18,420 bases of DNA, taken from assembly GCA_023419535.1 (NCBI GenBank), contig JAEZXX010000102.1, positions 1 through 18,420 on the forward strand, read 5' to 3'. Source of the DNA: Pseudomonadota bacterium (GTDB lineage Bacteria > Pseudomonadota > Alphaproteobacteria > Rhizobiales > Rhizobiaceae). Position numbers and translations under genes: made by a program. Shown here piece after piece: positions 1 through 7,475 of this stretch (within the stretch, counting starts at the first letter, position 1; every line of letters begins with the position of its first letter). Under the pieces are notes generated by a model. It saw only the letters and a list, made by a program, of their open reading frames with translations, did not search any database and was not told the DNA's origin.

Positions 1-45
1 CCCGAGCGGCGTCCGCCCCTCTTCGTTCGCACCTCGTGCCGAGCC

Positions 46-1245
46 CTATTCGGCGGCGAGCGGCATCTCGCTCGCCGGCTGCGGGCGCACCCACAGGCTG
101 GAGCAGACGATGCGGCTCGTGTCGATCCGGTCGGCGTGGCGGCTGGCGACGTTCACCACCTCCTCCAGGAGCCCTTCGGAAAGCTTGGTCGGCCGAAGGC
201 CGAGCGACAGGAGCCCGGCGTTCTCGACCACGAGCTCGTTCTCGGGCGCCTCTTTCCGCGGATTGTCCATCATCTCGACCGGCACGCCGGTCTTGGCCGA
301 GATCATCTGCGCCAGATCGCGCACCCGGTGCGTCTCCGTCATCTGGTTCATGATCTTCACCCGGGCCCCGCGCTCGGGCGCCGAGCCGAGGGCGAGTTCG
401 ATGCAGCGCACCGTGTCGCGGATGTGGATGAAGGCGCGCGTCTGCCCGCCCGTGCCGTGGACGGTCAGCGGATGGCCGATCGCGGCCTGGGCCAGGAAGC
501 GATTCAGCACCGTGCCGTAGTCGCCGTCGTAGTCGAAGCGGTTGACGAGCCGCTCGTCGAGCTCTGTCTCGGGCGTCGAGGTTCCCCAGACGATGCCCTG
601 ATGCAGATCGGTGATCTTCAGCCCGTCGTTCTTGGCGTAGTACTGGAAGAGCAGCTGATCGAGCGTCTTCGTCATGTGGTAGATCGAGCCCGGGTCGACC
701 GGGTAGAGGATCTCGACGTTCGCCTCCGCGCCGCCGGAGCGCAGCGTCGCGTCGATGTAACCTTCGGGGATCATCATACCCTTGGTCTTGCCGTAGCCGT
801 AGACGCCCATCGTGCCGAGATGGACGAGGTGGGCGTCGGGGCAGGCCTCGACCATGGCGCAGAGGACCGAGGAGGTGGCGTTGACGTTGTTGTCGACGGT
901 GTAGCGCTTGTGCCACGGCGACTTCATCGAATAGGGCGCGGCGCGCTGCTCGGCGAAATGGACGATGGCGTCCGGATGGACCTCGCGCATCAGCGCCTCG
1001 AGGCCCTCGTAGTCCTTGGCTACGTCGAGCTCGACGAAACGGATCGGCCGGTGCCCGGTCTCGCGCCAGGCGGAAAGGCGCTCCTGCATCGATCGGATCG
1101 GCGTCAGGCTGACCGCGCCGAGCTCCTCGTCTGTTCTCCGGCGCACGAGATTGTCGACGATGGTCACCTCGTGGCCCCGTGCCGCGAGATGCAGGGAGGT
1201 CGCCCAGCCGCAGAAGCCGTCGCCGCCCAGTATGATGGTCTTCAT
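46..1245 (-). CDS. sqdB: UDP-sulfoquinovose synthase (SqdB/SQD1 family)
   Basis: This 399-residue enzyme should convert UDP-glucose and sulfite into UDP-sulfoquinovose, the head-group donor for the sulfolipid SQDG, in the cytoplasm. It is an extended short-chain dehydrogenase. The N-terminal NAD-binding motif GGDGFCGW is at residues 7-14. A motif very typical of the SQD1 family, HFAEQRAAPYSM, is at 96-107. The catalytic-type Thr is T145 in LGTMGVYG, and the Tyr/Lys pair is Y189/K193 in YHMTK. The downstream segments TDLHQG and GHPLTVHGTGGQTR also match SQD1 as I remember it. Its length is close to that of the plant and bacterial enzymes, and it starts at an ATG directly on the Rossmann strand, so it looks complete. 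It is transcribed divergently from a GT4 glycosyltransferase across about 120 bp. The family assignment is firm; sulfolipid production by this organism is inferred. Confidence 0.93.
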   Translation of the reverse strand: MKTIILGGDGFCGWATSLHLAARGHEVTIVDNLVRRRTDEELGAVSLTPIRSMQERLSAWRETGHRPIRFVELDVAKDYEGLEALMREVHPDAIVHFAEQRAAPYSMKSPWHKRYTVDNNVNATSSVLCAMVEACPDAHLVHLGTMGVYGYGKTKGMMIPEGYIDATLRSGGAEANVEILYPVDPGSIYHMTKTLDQLLFQYYAKNDGLKITDLHQGIVWGTSTPETELDERLVNRFDYDGDYGTVLNRFLAQAAIGHPLTVHGTGGQTRAFIHIRDTVRCIELALGSAPERGARVKIMNQMTETHRVRDLAQMISAKTGVPVEMMDNPRKEAPENELVVENAGLLSLGLRPTKLSEGLLEEVVNVASRHADRIDTSRIVCSSLWVRPQPASEMPLAAE

Positions 1246-1318
1246 CGTCCGATGTTCCGTTGTTCGACACAGGCGGACGATCTATGAGATTGTCACGAAA
1301 ATGCGATGACGATCGTCC
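1244..1318. promoter_or_regulatory. Divergent sqdB / glycosyltransferase control region with repeated GGACGAT sites
   Basis: The 120-bp gap between the two divergent genes carries the heptamer GGACGAT/ATCGTCC three times: 1244-1250 (overlapping the sqdB start), 1275-1281 and 1312-1318. The last two form an 8-bp inverted pair, GGACGATC/GATCGTCC, and the right one lies in the perfect palindrome GACGATCGTC at 1308-1317. Between them, TTGTCAC-GAAA-ATGCGAT (1290-1307) is a weak resemblance to a PhoB box: the first half is good, the second is poor. I read this as a shared regulatory region. The binding protein is unknown. Confidence 0.35.
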
Positions 1319-1365
1319 ACTGAAACGGACATGAGCAGAACGTCGATCTATTTCCAGAGCCCGAG

Positions 1366-2430
1366 ATGCGAATTCTGATCGCGACGGACGCGTGGCATCC
1401 CCAGGTGAACGGAGTCGTGCGGGTGCTGGACACCACCGCCCGGCTCCTGCGCGCGGCCGGCCACGAGGTCGAGATCGTCGGGCCGGACCGGTTCCGGACG
1501 GTTCCCGCGCCCGGCTACAGCGAAATCCGTCTCGCTGTGCGGCCCGGCAAGGATCTGGCGCGAATCATCGAGGCCTTTCGGCCCGACACGATCCACGTGC
1601 CGGTCGAGGGACCGATCGGTCTGGCGGCCCGCCGCTACTGCAAGAAGCGGGCCATTCCCTTCACGACATCGTTCCATACCCGGTTCGGCGACTATTTCGA
1701 GAAGCGGCTCGGCACGGGGGTCGAGGTCGCCTACTCGGTCCAGCGCTGGTTCCACAACGCCTCCAGCGCGATCATGGTGCAGACGCCGACGCTGGAGCGG
1801 CAACTCGGCGAGCGCGGCTTCCGCAACATCCGGCGCTGGGGCAGGGGAGTTGACACCGAGCTCTTCCGCCCGCTTCGCAACGAGCCAGGCTTCGACCCGG
1901 ACTTCCTCGGCCTGCCGCGGCCGATCTTCATGTATCTCGGCCGCGTCTCCAAGGAGAAGAACCTCGAGGCCTTCTTCGGGCTCGACCTGCCGGGCTCCAA
2001 GGTCGTGGTGGGCGACGGGCCGGCGCTGCCGACGCTCAGGCGCGCCCATGCCGACGTGCACTTTCTCGGCTACCGCTCGGGCGAAGATCTCGCCCGTCAT
2101 CTGTCGGCCGCCGACGTCTTCGTGTTCCCGTCGCGCTTCGAGACCTTCGGCCTCGTCGTCCTCGAGGCGCTGGCCTGCGGCACGCCGGTCGCCGCCTTCC
2201 CGGTCCAGGGGCCGCTCGACATTCTGGGGCAGACCCCCCACGGCATCCTGTCGGAAGATCTGCGACGCGCGGCGCTGGACGCGCTCTCGATCGACCGCAA
2301 CGGATGCCGCGCCTTCGCCGAGACCTTCTCCTGGGCGACCTGCACGCGCGAGTTCGAGGAGAATCTCATGCCGATTCCGCCGGGGCTTTGGGATCTCGCC
2401 GAGACGCGGGAACTGGAGGTCGTGCGCTGA
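1366..2430 (+). CDS. GT4 glycosyltransferase, candidate glycolipid/sulfolipid synthase
   Basis: This 354-residue GT-B fold enzyme of the GT4 type has the N-terminal acceptor-side signature ATDAWHPQVNGVVR (6-19). It also has TSFHTRFGDYF (101-111), WGRGVDTELFRP (158-169), the donor-site GRVSKEKN (192-199) with R193 and K198, and the EX7E motif with E259 and E267. It has no signal peptide or clear membrane helix. Related alphaproteobacterial proteins include the phosphate-stress glycolipid synthase Agt, and cyanobacterial SqdX has the same layout. Being divergent from sqdB, it could transfer sulfoquinovose to diacylglycerol (SqdX-like) or make glucosyl- or glucuronosyl-diacylglycerol (Agt-like). 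The sequence alone does not decide the donor, so I give no symbol. The start is the ATG at 1366, right on the first Rossmann strand; no strong ribosome binding site is visible. Confidence 0.85.
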   Translation: MRILIATDAWHPQVNGVVRVLDTTARLLRAAGHEVEIVGPDRFRTVPAPGYSEIRLAVRPGKDLARIIEAFRPDTIHVPVEGPIGLAARRYCKKRAIPFTTSFHTRFGDYFEKRLGTGVEVAYSVQRWFHNASSAIMVQTPTLERQLGERGFRNIRRWGRGVDTELFRPLRNEPGFDPDFLGLPRPIFMYLGRVSKEKNLEAFFGLDLPGSKVVVGDGPALPTLRRAHADVHFLGYRSGEDLARHLSAADVFVFPSRFETFGLVVLEALACGTPVAAFPVQGPLDILGQTPHGILSEDLRRAALDALSIDRNGCRAFAETFSWATCTREFEENLMPIPPGLWDLAETRELEVVR

Positions 2431-2545
2431 TCGGCGTCGCAGGGCTTTGAATCGCCGCGAAATTCGGTGAAGAATGGCGCGACGGTCCGCGCGCTTTGCC
2501 CGAGCGGACCCTTCTCGCGGATGTGACCCGAGCGCGGAACCGCCC

Positions 2546-3586
2546 ATGAACGTCCACTCGCGAACGCGCCCCGCTCCGCACCCCGCGCCCCAGCTGCGGG
2601 TGGGGTTCCTGCTCGCGCACCATTTCACGCTGTCGGCGCTGTCGCTCTTCGTCGACGCCCTGCGGCTCGCGGCCGACGAGGGCGACCGCTCGCGCCCGAT
2701 CCACTGCTCCTGGTCGGTCATGTCGGCGCGCGGCGAGCCCGTGCGCTCCAGCTGCGGGCTCCACATCGCCCCGACGGGCGCCTTCCTCGACCCCAAGGAC
2801 TTCGACTACATCGTGGTCGTCGGCGGTCTCCTGAAGACGGGCGACCAGCTCGACCGGGCCGCGCTCGACTATCTGAAGCGCGCCGCGAGCGCGGGCGTGC
2901 CGCTCGTCGGGGTCTGCACCGGATCCTTCATCCTGTCGCGCGCCGGGCTGATGAAGGGCCGGCGCACCTGCGTCTCCTGGTACCACCTGGCCGATTTCGA
3001 GACCGAATTCCCGGATCAGTCGCCGGACGCCGACCAGCTCTTCATCGTCGACCGGGACCGGATCACCTGCGCGGGCGGCTCGGGCGTGGCCGATCTGGCC
3101 GCCCACCTGATCGGCCTCCATGTCGGCCCGAGCGCGGCCCAGAAGTCCATGCACGTCCTGCAGATGCAGAGCGCTCGGGCCGGATCGGACGCCCAGCCCC
3201 ACGCCTCGGTCGGCTCGCCCAACGACGAACGCGTCCGACGCGCCATCCTCGTGATGGAGCAGCACGTGGCCGAGCCGCTGACGATCGAGGCGATCGCCAC
3301 CAAGCTCAACCTCTCCACCCGGCAGCTGGAACGCCTCTTCCACGAGGCGATGGCCGAAAGTCCCGCCAGCGTCTATCGCGCGCTCCGTCTGCGCTATGCG
3401 CGCAAGCTCTTGGAGACGACCCGCAAGAGCGTGACGGAGATCGCGGTGGAGGCCGGCTTCTGCGACGGCGCCCATTTCGCAAGGCAGTTCCGCTCGATGT
3501 TCGGTCTGGCGCCGCGGGACGCGCGGACGGCCGGAAATTGTGGCAAAATCGGGCCGAAGGTTGACGATCCGGCCTACGCCCTGTAG
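2546..3586 (+). CDS. GlxA/GbdR-type AraC-family transcriptional regulator
   Basis: This is a two-domain regulator of 346 residues from the ATG at 2546. Residues 17-200 form a DJ-1/PfpI-like (class I glutamine amidotransferase-like) sensing domain with Cys124 in VGVCTGSFILSRAGL. Residues 228-325 form an AraC DNA-binding domain with two helix-turn-helix units, about 246-267 and 295-316. Proteins of this build include GbdR, CdhR and GlxA-type regulators, several of which sense betaines or carnitine. It stands 176 bp upstream of a quaternary-amine ABC importer on the same strand, so it probably controls that importer. An in-frame ATG at 2474 behind GGTGAA would add 24 arginine-rich residues with no domain resemblance, so I prefer 2546. 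The ligand is inferred from context only. Confidence 0.85.
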   Translation: MNVHSRTRPAPHPAPQLRVGFLLAHHFTLSALSLFVDALRLAADEGDRSRPIHCSWSVMSARGEPVRSSCGLHIAPTGAFLDPKDFDYIVVVGGLLKTGDQLDRAALDYLKRAASAGVPLVGVCTGSFILSRAGLMKGRRTCVSWYHLADFETEFPDQSPDADQLFIVDRDRITCAGGSGVADLAAHLIGLHVGPSAAQKSMHVLQMQSARAGSDAQPHASVGSPNDERVRRAILVMEQHVAEPLTIEAIATKLNLSTRQLERLFHEAMAESPASVYRALRLRYARKLLETTRKSVTEIAVEAGFCDGAHFARQFRSMFGLAPRDARTAGNCGKIGPKVDDPAYAL

Positions 3587-3605
3587 CAGACCCGCCTGTT
3601 ACAGA
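3580..3605. promoter_or_regulatory. Tandem CCTGTnnCAGA sites, candidate operator
   Basis: CCTGTAGCAGA (3580-3590) and CCTGTTACAGA (3595-3605) are direct repeats with two differences and a 15-bp period. The second copy is itself a palindrome, CTGT-T-ACAG. They overlap the stop codon of the AraC-type regulator and lie about 160 bp before the ABC importer ATPase gene. AraC-type proteins commonly bind tandem direct repeats, so this could be the operator that controls the importer. No strong sigma-70 promoter is obvious next to it. Confidence 0.3.
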
Positions 3606-3762
3606 GCGCCTGACCGGTTCGCGGCGGCGTTATCCTCTGTCGGGATTCTACTCATCCTTGTCCGCTTCGGTATCGTCAGCGGCCAGGCTTCCCGTCACGA
3701 TCCCCGAAACAAGCTCTTGAAGCGGGCATGCCGCGCTTCTGTGCAGCTGATCCGGAGTATCG

Positions 3763-4962
3763 ATGGAACGCATTCGCGTCACCGATGTCGTCAAGCTCTT
3801 CGGCGAGAAGGAAGAGCAGGCGCATGAACTCCTGAAGCAGAATGTCGGCAAGGACGACATTCTCGCCCGCACGGGCGCCGTCCTCGGCCTCGATCGCGTG
3901 TCCTTCTCGGTCCGGGAAGGCGAGATCCTCGTCGTCATGGGCCTGTCCGGCTCCGGCAAGTCGACCATGCTGCGCTGCCTCAACCGGCTTGTGGAGCCCA
4001 CCGCCGGTTCGATCCTGGTCGACGGCACCGAGGTCACCACGCTGTCGAAGAAGGACCTCCTGGAGTTCCGCCGCGCCAAGTTCGGCATGGTCTTCCAGCA
4101 TTTCGCGCTGTTCCCGAACCGCACCATCCTGGAGAACGTCGAGTACGGTCTGGAAGTGCAGGGCGTGGCCCGGGCCCAGCGCCGCGACAAGGCGATGGCC
4201 GCGATCGAGCTCGTCGGCCTGAAGGGCTGGGATGCGAAATATCCCAGCCAGCTTTCGGGCGGCATGCAGCAGCGCGCGGGCCTGGCGCGGGCTCTCGCCG
4301 TCGATGCCGACATCCTCCTCATGGACGAGGCCTTTTCGGCCCTCGATCCCCTCATCCGCCGCGACATGCAGGACGAACTCGGCGCGCTGCAGAAGTCGAT
4401 GAAGAAGACCATCGTCTTCGTCAGCCACGATCTCGACGAGGCGATCCATCTCGGCGGCCGCATCGTCCTGATGAAGGACGGCGCCATCGTCCAGACCGGC
4501 TATCCGGAGGAGATCCTCCTCAAGCCTGCCGGCGAGTACGTCCGCCGCTTCGTCGAGCATATCGACGTCTCCTCCGTCATCACGCTGGCCCGCCTCGCCG
4601 ACACCTCGAAGACCTCTCTCTTCAAGGGTGCGAGCCGCGAGGAGGCGGAGGCCCATTTCGCCGCCAGCGGTGCGGAGCGCACGATCGTGACCTGCGAGCA
4701 GAACATGCCGGTCGGCCAGCTCTCGCGGGCGGCGTTCGCCCGGGCGAACGGCAGTGCCGACGTCGCGGCGCTCATGGACCGCGCTCCCCCGACCGTGGCG
4801 CAGACCGAAGTCCTGCGCAGCGTCTTCCCGAACCTCTCGAACCATCCGGACGGGGTCGCCGTCGTCGACGAGGCCGGCCGCTATGTCGGGCTGGTCACGC
4901 AAGGCTCCGCCCTGTCGGCACTCGCCGGCGAGGACGCGACCGCGTCCCGGCCCGTGAACTGA
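3763..4962 (+). CDS. proV: Glycine betaine/choline ABC transporter, ATP-binding subunit
   Basis: This 399-residue ATPase belongs to the quaternary-amine uptake family (ProV/ChoV/OpuAA) and should power import through the permease encoded just downstream. It has Walker A GLSGSGKST (60-68), the Q-loop in FQHFALFPNR (111-120), the signature LSGGMQQR (164-171), Walker B ILLMDE (184-189) and the switch His222. An N-terminal extension of about 40 residues precedes the core, as in ProV. The C-terminal part, from about 265, looks like the tandem CBS region that responds to ionic strength in OpuA. GGAG precedes the ATG at good spacing. The stop is 10 bp before the permease start, so the two are co-transcribed. 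The family is clear; whether the substrate is glycine betaine, choline, proline betaine or carnitine is not. Confidence 0.93.
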   Translation: MERIRVTDVVKLFGEKEEQAHELLKQNVGKDDILARTGAVLGLDRVSFSVREGEILVVMGLSGSGKSTMLRCLNRLVEPTAGSILVDGTEVTTLSKKDLLEFRRAKFGMVFQHFALFPNRTILENVEYGLEVQGVARAQRRDKAMAAIELVGLKGWDAKYPSQLSGGMQQRAGLARALAVDADILLMDEAFSALDPLIRRDMQDELGALQKSMKKTIVFVSHDLDEAIHLGGRIVLMKDGAIVQTGYPEEILLKPAGEYVRRFVEHIDVSSVITLARLADTSKTSLFKGASREEAEAHFAASGAERTIVTCEQNMPVGQLSRAAFARANGSADVAALMDRAPPTVAQTEVLRSVFPNLSNHPDGVAVVDEAGRYVGLVTQGSALSALAGEDATASRPVN

Positions 4963-4972
4963 GGGGGCCGAG

Positions 4973-5815
4973 ATGGACTGGACCGTACCGAAGTTCCCGC
5001 TCGACACGCTTTCGGCCGACGCGCTGTCCTGGCTGACCACGAACTTCTCCGACGTGACGCGCGAGATCAGCCGTTTCGTGCGCACCTGGATCGGCTGGGG
5101 CACGGACGGCCTCAGCGCGCTGCACCCGCTCGTCATCATCCTCGCCATCGCCGGCCTGGCGCTCTGGCTCGCCGGCCGCAAGGTGGCGCTGCTGGCGCTT
5201 CTCGGCCTTCTTTTCCTCTGGAATCTGCGGCTCTGGGGCGCGACGGTCGAGACGCTGGTGCTGGTGCTGCTGGCGACCGCCGCGGCGCTTGCGATCGGCA
5301 TCCCGATCGGCATCCTGTGCGCGCTCTCCAAGCGCACCTGGCGCGGCGTCGGCCCGATCCTCGACATGATGCAGACCATGCCGAGCTTCGTGTACCTGAT
5401 CCCGGCGATCCCCTTTTTCGGCCTCGGAGCGGTCTCGGCGGTCTTCGCGACCATCGTCTTCTCCATGCCGCCGGTCATCCGCCTGACCGCGCTGGGGATT
5501 CTCTCGGTCCCGAAGGACCTGATCGAGGCGTCCGACGCCTTCGGCACCACGACGACGCAGAAGCTCTTCAAGGTGCAGCTGCCGCTGGCGCTTCCGACCA
5601 TCATGGCGGGCATCAACCAGACGATCATGCTGTCGCTCTCCATGGTGGTGATCGCCTCCATGATCGGCGCCGGCGGGCTCGGCCGCGAGGTCTGGAGCTC
5701 GATCCAGCGCCTCGACGCCGGGCGCGGCTTCCAGGCGGGGATCGCGATCGTGATCGTTGCCGTCATCCTCGACCGCATCACCCAGGCCATGGCGCAGCGC
5801 GCCCGGCCCAGCTGA
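4973..5815 (+). CDS. proW: Glycine betaine/choline ABC transporter, permease subunit
   Basis: This 280-residue inner-membrane permease of the ProW/ChoW type has a short cytosolic or periplasmic head (1-50). Hydrophobic segments follow at about 51-67, 70-88, 91-118, 139-166 and 212-235, with a last one near 254-267. The ATPase-docking EAA loop runs from about 185 to 213 (EASDAFGTTT, then LPLALPTIMAGI). The sequence DMMQTMPSFVYLIP (131-144) is characteristic of this family. The gene starts 10 bp after the ATPase stop with GAGGGGG in front. It lies 39 bp upstream of the binding-protein gene. Substrate specificity cannot be read from this subunit. Confidence 0.93.
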   Translation: MDWTVPKFPLDTLSADALSWLTTNFSDVTREISRFVRTWIGWGTDGLSALHPLVIILAIAGLALWLAGRKVALLALLGLLFLWNLRLWGATVETLVLVLLATAAALAIGIPIGILCALSKRTWRGVGPILDMMQTMPSFVYLIPAIPFFGLGAVSAVFATIVFSMPPVIRLTALGILSVPKDLIEASDAFGTTTTQKLFKVQLPLALPTIMAGINQTIMLSLSMVVIASMIGAGGLGREVWSSIQRLDAGRGFQAGIAIVIVAVILDRITQAMAQRARPS

Positions 5816-5854
5816 TCCGCAAGACACGCTTCAACGAAGGAAGGAAACGTCCCA

Positions 5855-6691
5855 ATGAAGAAGACGCTCGCAAGCCTGCTCCTGGCCTCCGCGGCTCTGA
5901 CCGGCGCCGCGCAGGCGCAAGGGAGCGGCGACGTGAACCTCGCCTATGTCGAATGGTCCGACGCGATCGTGGCGACGAACATCCTGGCGGGCGTCCTGGA
6001 GGATGAGGGCTACACGGTGAACATGACGCCGCTGCCCGCCGCCGCCATGTGGCAGGCGGTCGCCACCGGCGAGGCCGACGCGATGGTCGCCGCTTGGCTG
6101 CCGGTGACCCACGCGGCCTATCTGGAAGAGCTCGAGGATCAGGTCGAGGTCCTGGGCCCCAACATCGAGGGCGCGCGCCTCGGCTGGGCCGTTCCGGACT
6201 ACATGGACATTTCCTCCATCGAGGACATCGCAGCCGACCCCTCCGTCGTCGAGGGCCAGGTCATCGGCATCGATCCGGGCGCCGGCCTGATGCAGGCCTC
6301 CGAGAAGGCGATCGAGGACTATTCCCTCGACGTCACCCTCGTCGACGGCTCGGACGCCACGATGACCGCCGCTCTGCAGGACGCGATCTCGCGCGAGGAG
6401 CCCATCGTCGTCACCGCATGGACTCCGCACTGGATGTTCTCGCGCTTCGAGCTGAAGTACCTGGAGGACCCGAAGGGCTCGCTCGGCGGCGAAGAGACCG
6501 TCAACAACGTCGTGCGCACGGGCCTTGAGGAGGACATGCCGGACGTCTACGCGATCGTCTCCAAGTTCCGTCTGGACCTCGCCGACGAGGAGGCGATCAT
6601 GCTGGAGAACGAGGAGGGCGGCGACCCCGTCGCCACCGCCCGCGCCTGGATCGACGCCAACCCGGAGAAGGTCGCCGCCTGGACCGAGTAG
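5855..6691 (+). CDS. proX: Quaternary-amine ABC transporter, periplasmic substrate-binding protein
   Basis: This 278-residue binding protein of the ProX/OpuAC type delivers a quaternary amine to the permease encoded upstream. The signal peptide is residues 1-21, with probable cleavage after AQA. Tryptophans in suitable contexts for an aromatic cage are W34 (VEWSD), W81 (AWLPVTH), and W189/W193 (AWTPHWMF). The segment IGIDPGAGLM (137-146) is a family hallmark. The mature protein is strongly acidic. GAAGGAAGGAAA gives a strong ribosome binding site, in line with the usual need for excess binding protein. It is the last gene of the operon and is followed by an intrinsic terminator. The exact ligand is unproven; glycine betaine or a related betaine is the best guess. 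Confidence 0.92.
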   Translation: MKKTLASLLLASAALTGAAQAQGSGDVNLAYVEWSDAIVATNILAGVLEDEGYTVNMTPLPAAAMWQAVATGEADAMVAAWLPVTHAAYLEELEDQVEVLGPNIEGARLGWAVPDYMDISSIEDIAADPSVVEGQVIGIDPGAGLMQASEKAIEDYSLDVTLVDGSDATMTAALQDAISREEPIVVTAWTPHWMFSRFELKYLEDPKGSLGGEETVNNVVRTGLEEDMPDVYAIVSKFRLDLADEEAIMLENEEGGDPVATARAWIDANPEKVAAWTE

Positions 6692-6717
6692 TCCGGCGCC
6701 GATACGACGATCCGGAA

Positions 6718-6746
6718 GGGGTCGGCCGCGCGGCCGGCCCCTTTTT
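6718..6746 (+). terminator. Intrinsic terminator of the ABC importer operon
   Basis: A 10-bp GC-rich stem (GGGGTCGGCC / GGCCGGCCCC, with one G-T wobble) closes a 4-base loop and is followed at once by five T residues. It lies 27 bp after the binding-protein stop codon. Confidence 0.85.
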
Positions 6747-6764
6747 CGCGCCGTGCCGAAGAGG

Positions 6765-6793
6765 GCTGACAAGTCCGTCCCGATGCACTATAT
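6765..6793 (+). promoter_or_regulatory. Sigma-70-type promoter for the small gene and rpsU
   Basis: GCTGAC (6765-6770) is followed after exactly 17 bases by CTATAT (6788-6793), very close to the rhizobial consensus CTTGAC-N17-CTATAT. It lies between the upstream terminator and the 78-residue gene. Transcription would begin near 6800. That leaves a ~70-base leader containing CGTCCC/GGGACG (6799-6812) and an 8-bp inverted repeat GCTTTCGA/TCGAAAGC (6830-6837 and 6857-6864). Confidence 0.6.
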
Positions 6794-6871
6794 GGAGGCG
6801 TCCCCTGGGACGAGCGTCGGAATCGACGTGCTTTCGAGCGCGCATCCGACCCGCATTCGAAAGCCGCGGTC

Positions 6872-7108
6872 ATGAACAGCGAAACCACCTCTCCGGAGGA
6901 GAAGAAAGCCGTTCGCCGCGAACTGGATCGAGCCGAAAAGGGCTCGGCTATGGCGATGATCGCCGCCGAGACCCGGGCGGTGAACGACAAGACGGCGCGC
7001 CTGAAGGCCCTTCGTCTGGAAAGTGAGCGGGTGGCCGCGGAGGCGGTCGTTCCCGAGAAGAAGAAGGCGCCGGCTCGCCGGCGCGCCAGCAAGGCCAGCC
7101 CGGCCTGA
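6872..7108 (+). CDS. Small hypothetical protein upstream of rpsU
   Basis: This is a 78-residue, highly charged protein that I do not recognise. It is probably mostly helical: an alternating Glu/Lys/Arg pattern across 8-55, without proline until residue 61, suggests one or two amphipathic helices. A basic tail follows (KKKAPARRRASK, 63-74). There is no signal peptide, membrane segment or cysteine. A good promoter lies upstream, and rpsU follows on the same strand, 76 bp downstream, so the two are likely co-transcribed. No clear Shine-Dalgarno precedes the ATG, and the arm of a leader inverted repeat ends 8 bases before it. The basic tail and location could hint at a link to RNA or the ribosome, but that is only a guess. 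Confidence 0.65.
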   Translation: MNSETTSPEEKKAVRRELDRAEKGSAMAMIAAETRAVNDKTARLKALRLESERVAAEAVVPEKKKAPARRRASKASPA

Positions 7109-7184
7109 ACGAAACCCGACCCGGCCCGCCGGGCGAAACGAAAATCGATCGACCCCGCGACGGTCGGTCATGCAGGAGAGCCCA

Positions 7185-7448
7185 TTGCAAGTCCTCGTTC
7201 GTGACAACAATGTCGACCAGGCGCTGCGCGCGCTGAAGAAGAAGCTGCAGCGCGAAGGCGTCTTCCGCGAGATGAAGACGCGCCGCGAGTACGAGAAGCC
7301 CTCGGAAGAGCGCGCCCGCAAGAAGCAGGAAGCCGTTCGCCGCGCCAAGAAGGTCGCGCGCAAGAACGCCCAGCGCGAGGGCCTGCTCCCGGCGCCGAAG
7401 AAGAAGGTCTTCTCGCGCGGTCCGGCGGCGCCCCGCAGCGCGGCCTGA
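7185..7448 (+). CDS. rpsU: 30S ribosomal protein S21 (TTG start)
   Basis: Ribosomal protein S21, 87 residues, acts on the 30S platform next to the anti-Shine-Dalgarno end of 16S rRNA. The protein begins MQVLVRDNNVDQALRALKKK, the classic S21 start, and becomes strongly basic from about 45 on. The start is the TTG at 7185, preceded by AGGAG (7174-7178) at a 6-base spacing. An in-frame ATG at 7170 lies upstream of that ribosome binding site and would add MQESP in front of the conserved start, so I reject it. The C-terminal tail from about 70 (APKKKVFSRGPAAPRSAA) looks like a modest lineage-specific extension. A strong terminator follows. Confidence 0.93.
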   Translation: MQVLVRDNNVDQALRALKKKLQREGVFREMKTRREYEKPSEERARKKQEAVRRAKKVARKNAQREGLLPAPKKKVFSRGPAAPRSAA

Positions 7449-7475
7449 CCGGTCGAACGAGTTCTGGACATGACG

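Noticed and set aside
136..1287. 383-codon plus-strand frame antisense to sqdB
   Set aside because: It mirrors a clearly recognisable SqdB; the translation is low-complexity and Asp/Arg/His-rich without domain signatures, as expected for GC-rich shadow frames.
3676..5790. 704-codon minus-strand frame across the importer genes
   Set aside because: It covers the ATPase and permease genes, whose motifs are unmistakable; the antisense translation has no family features.
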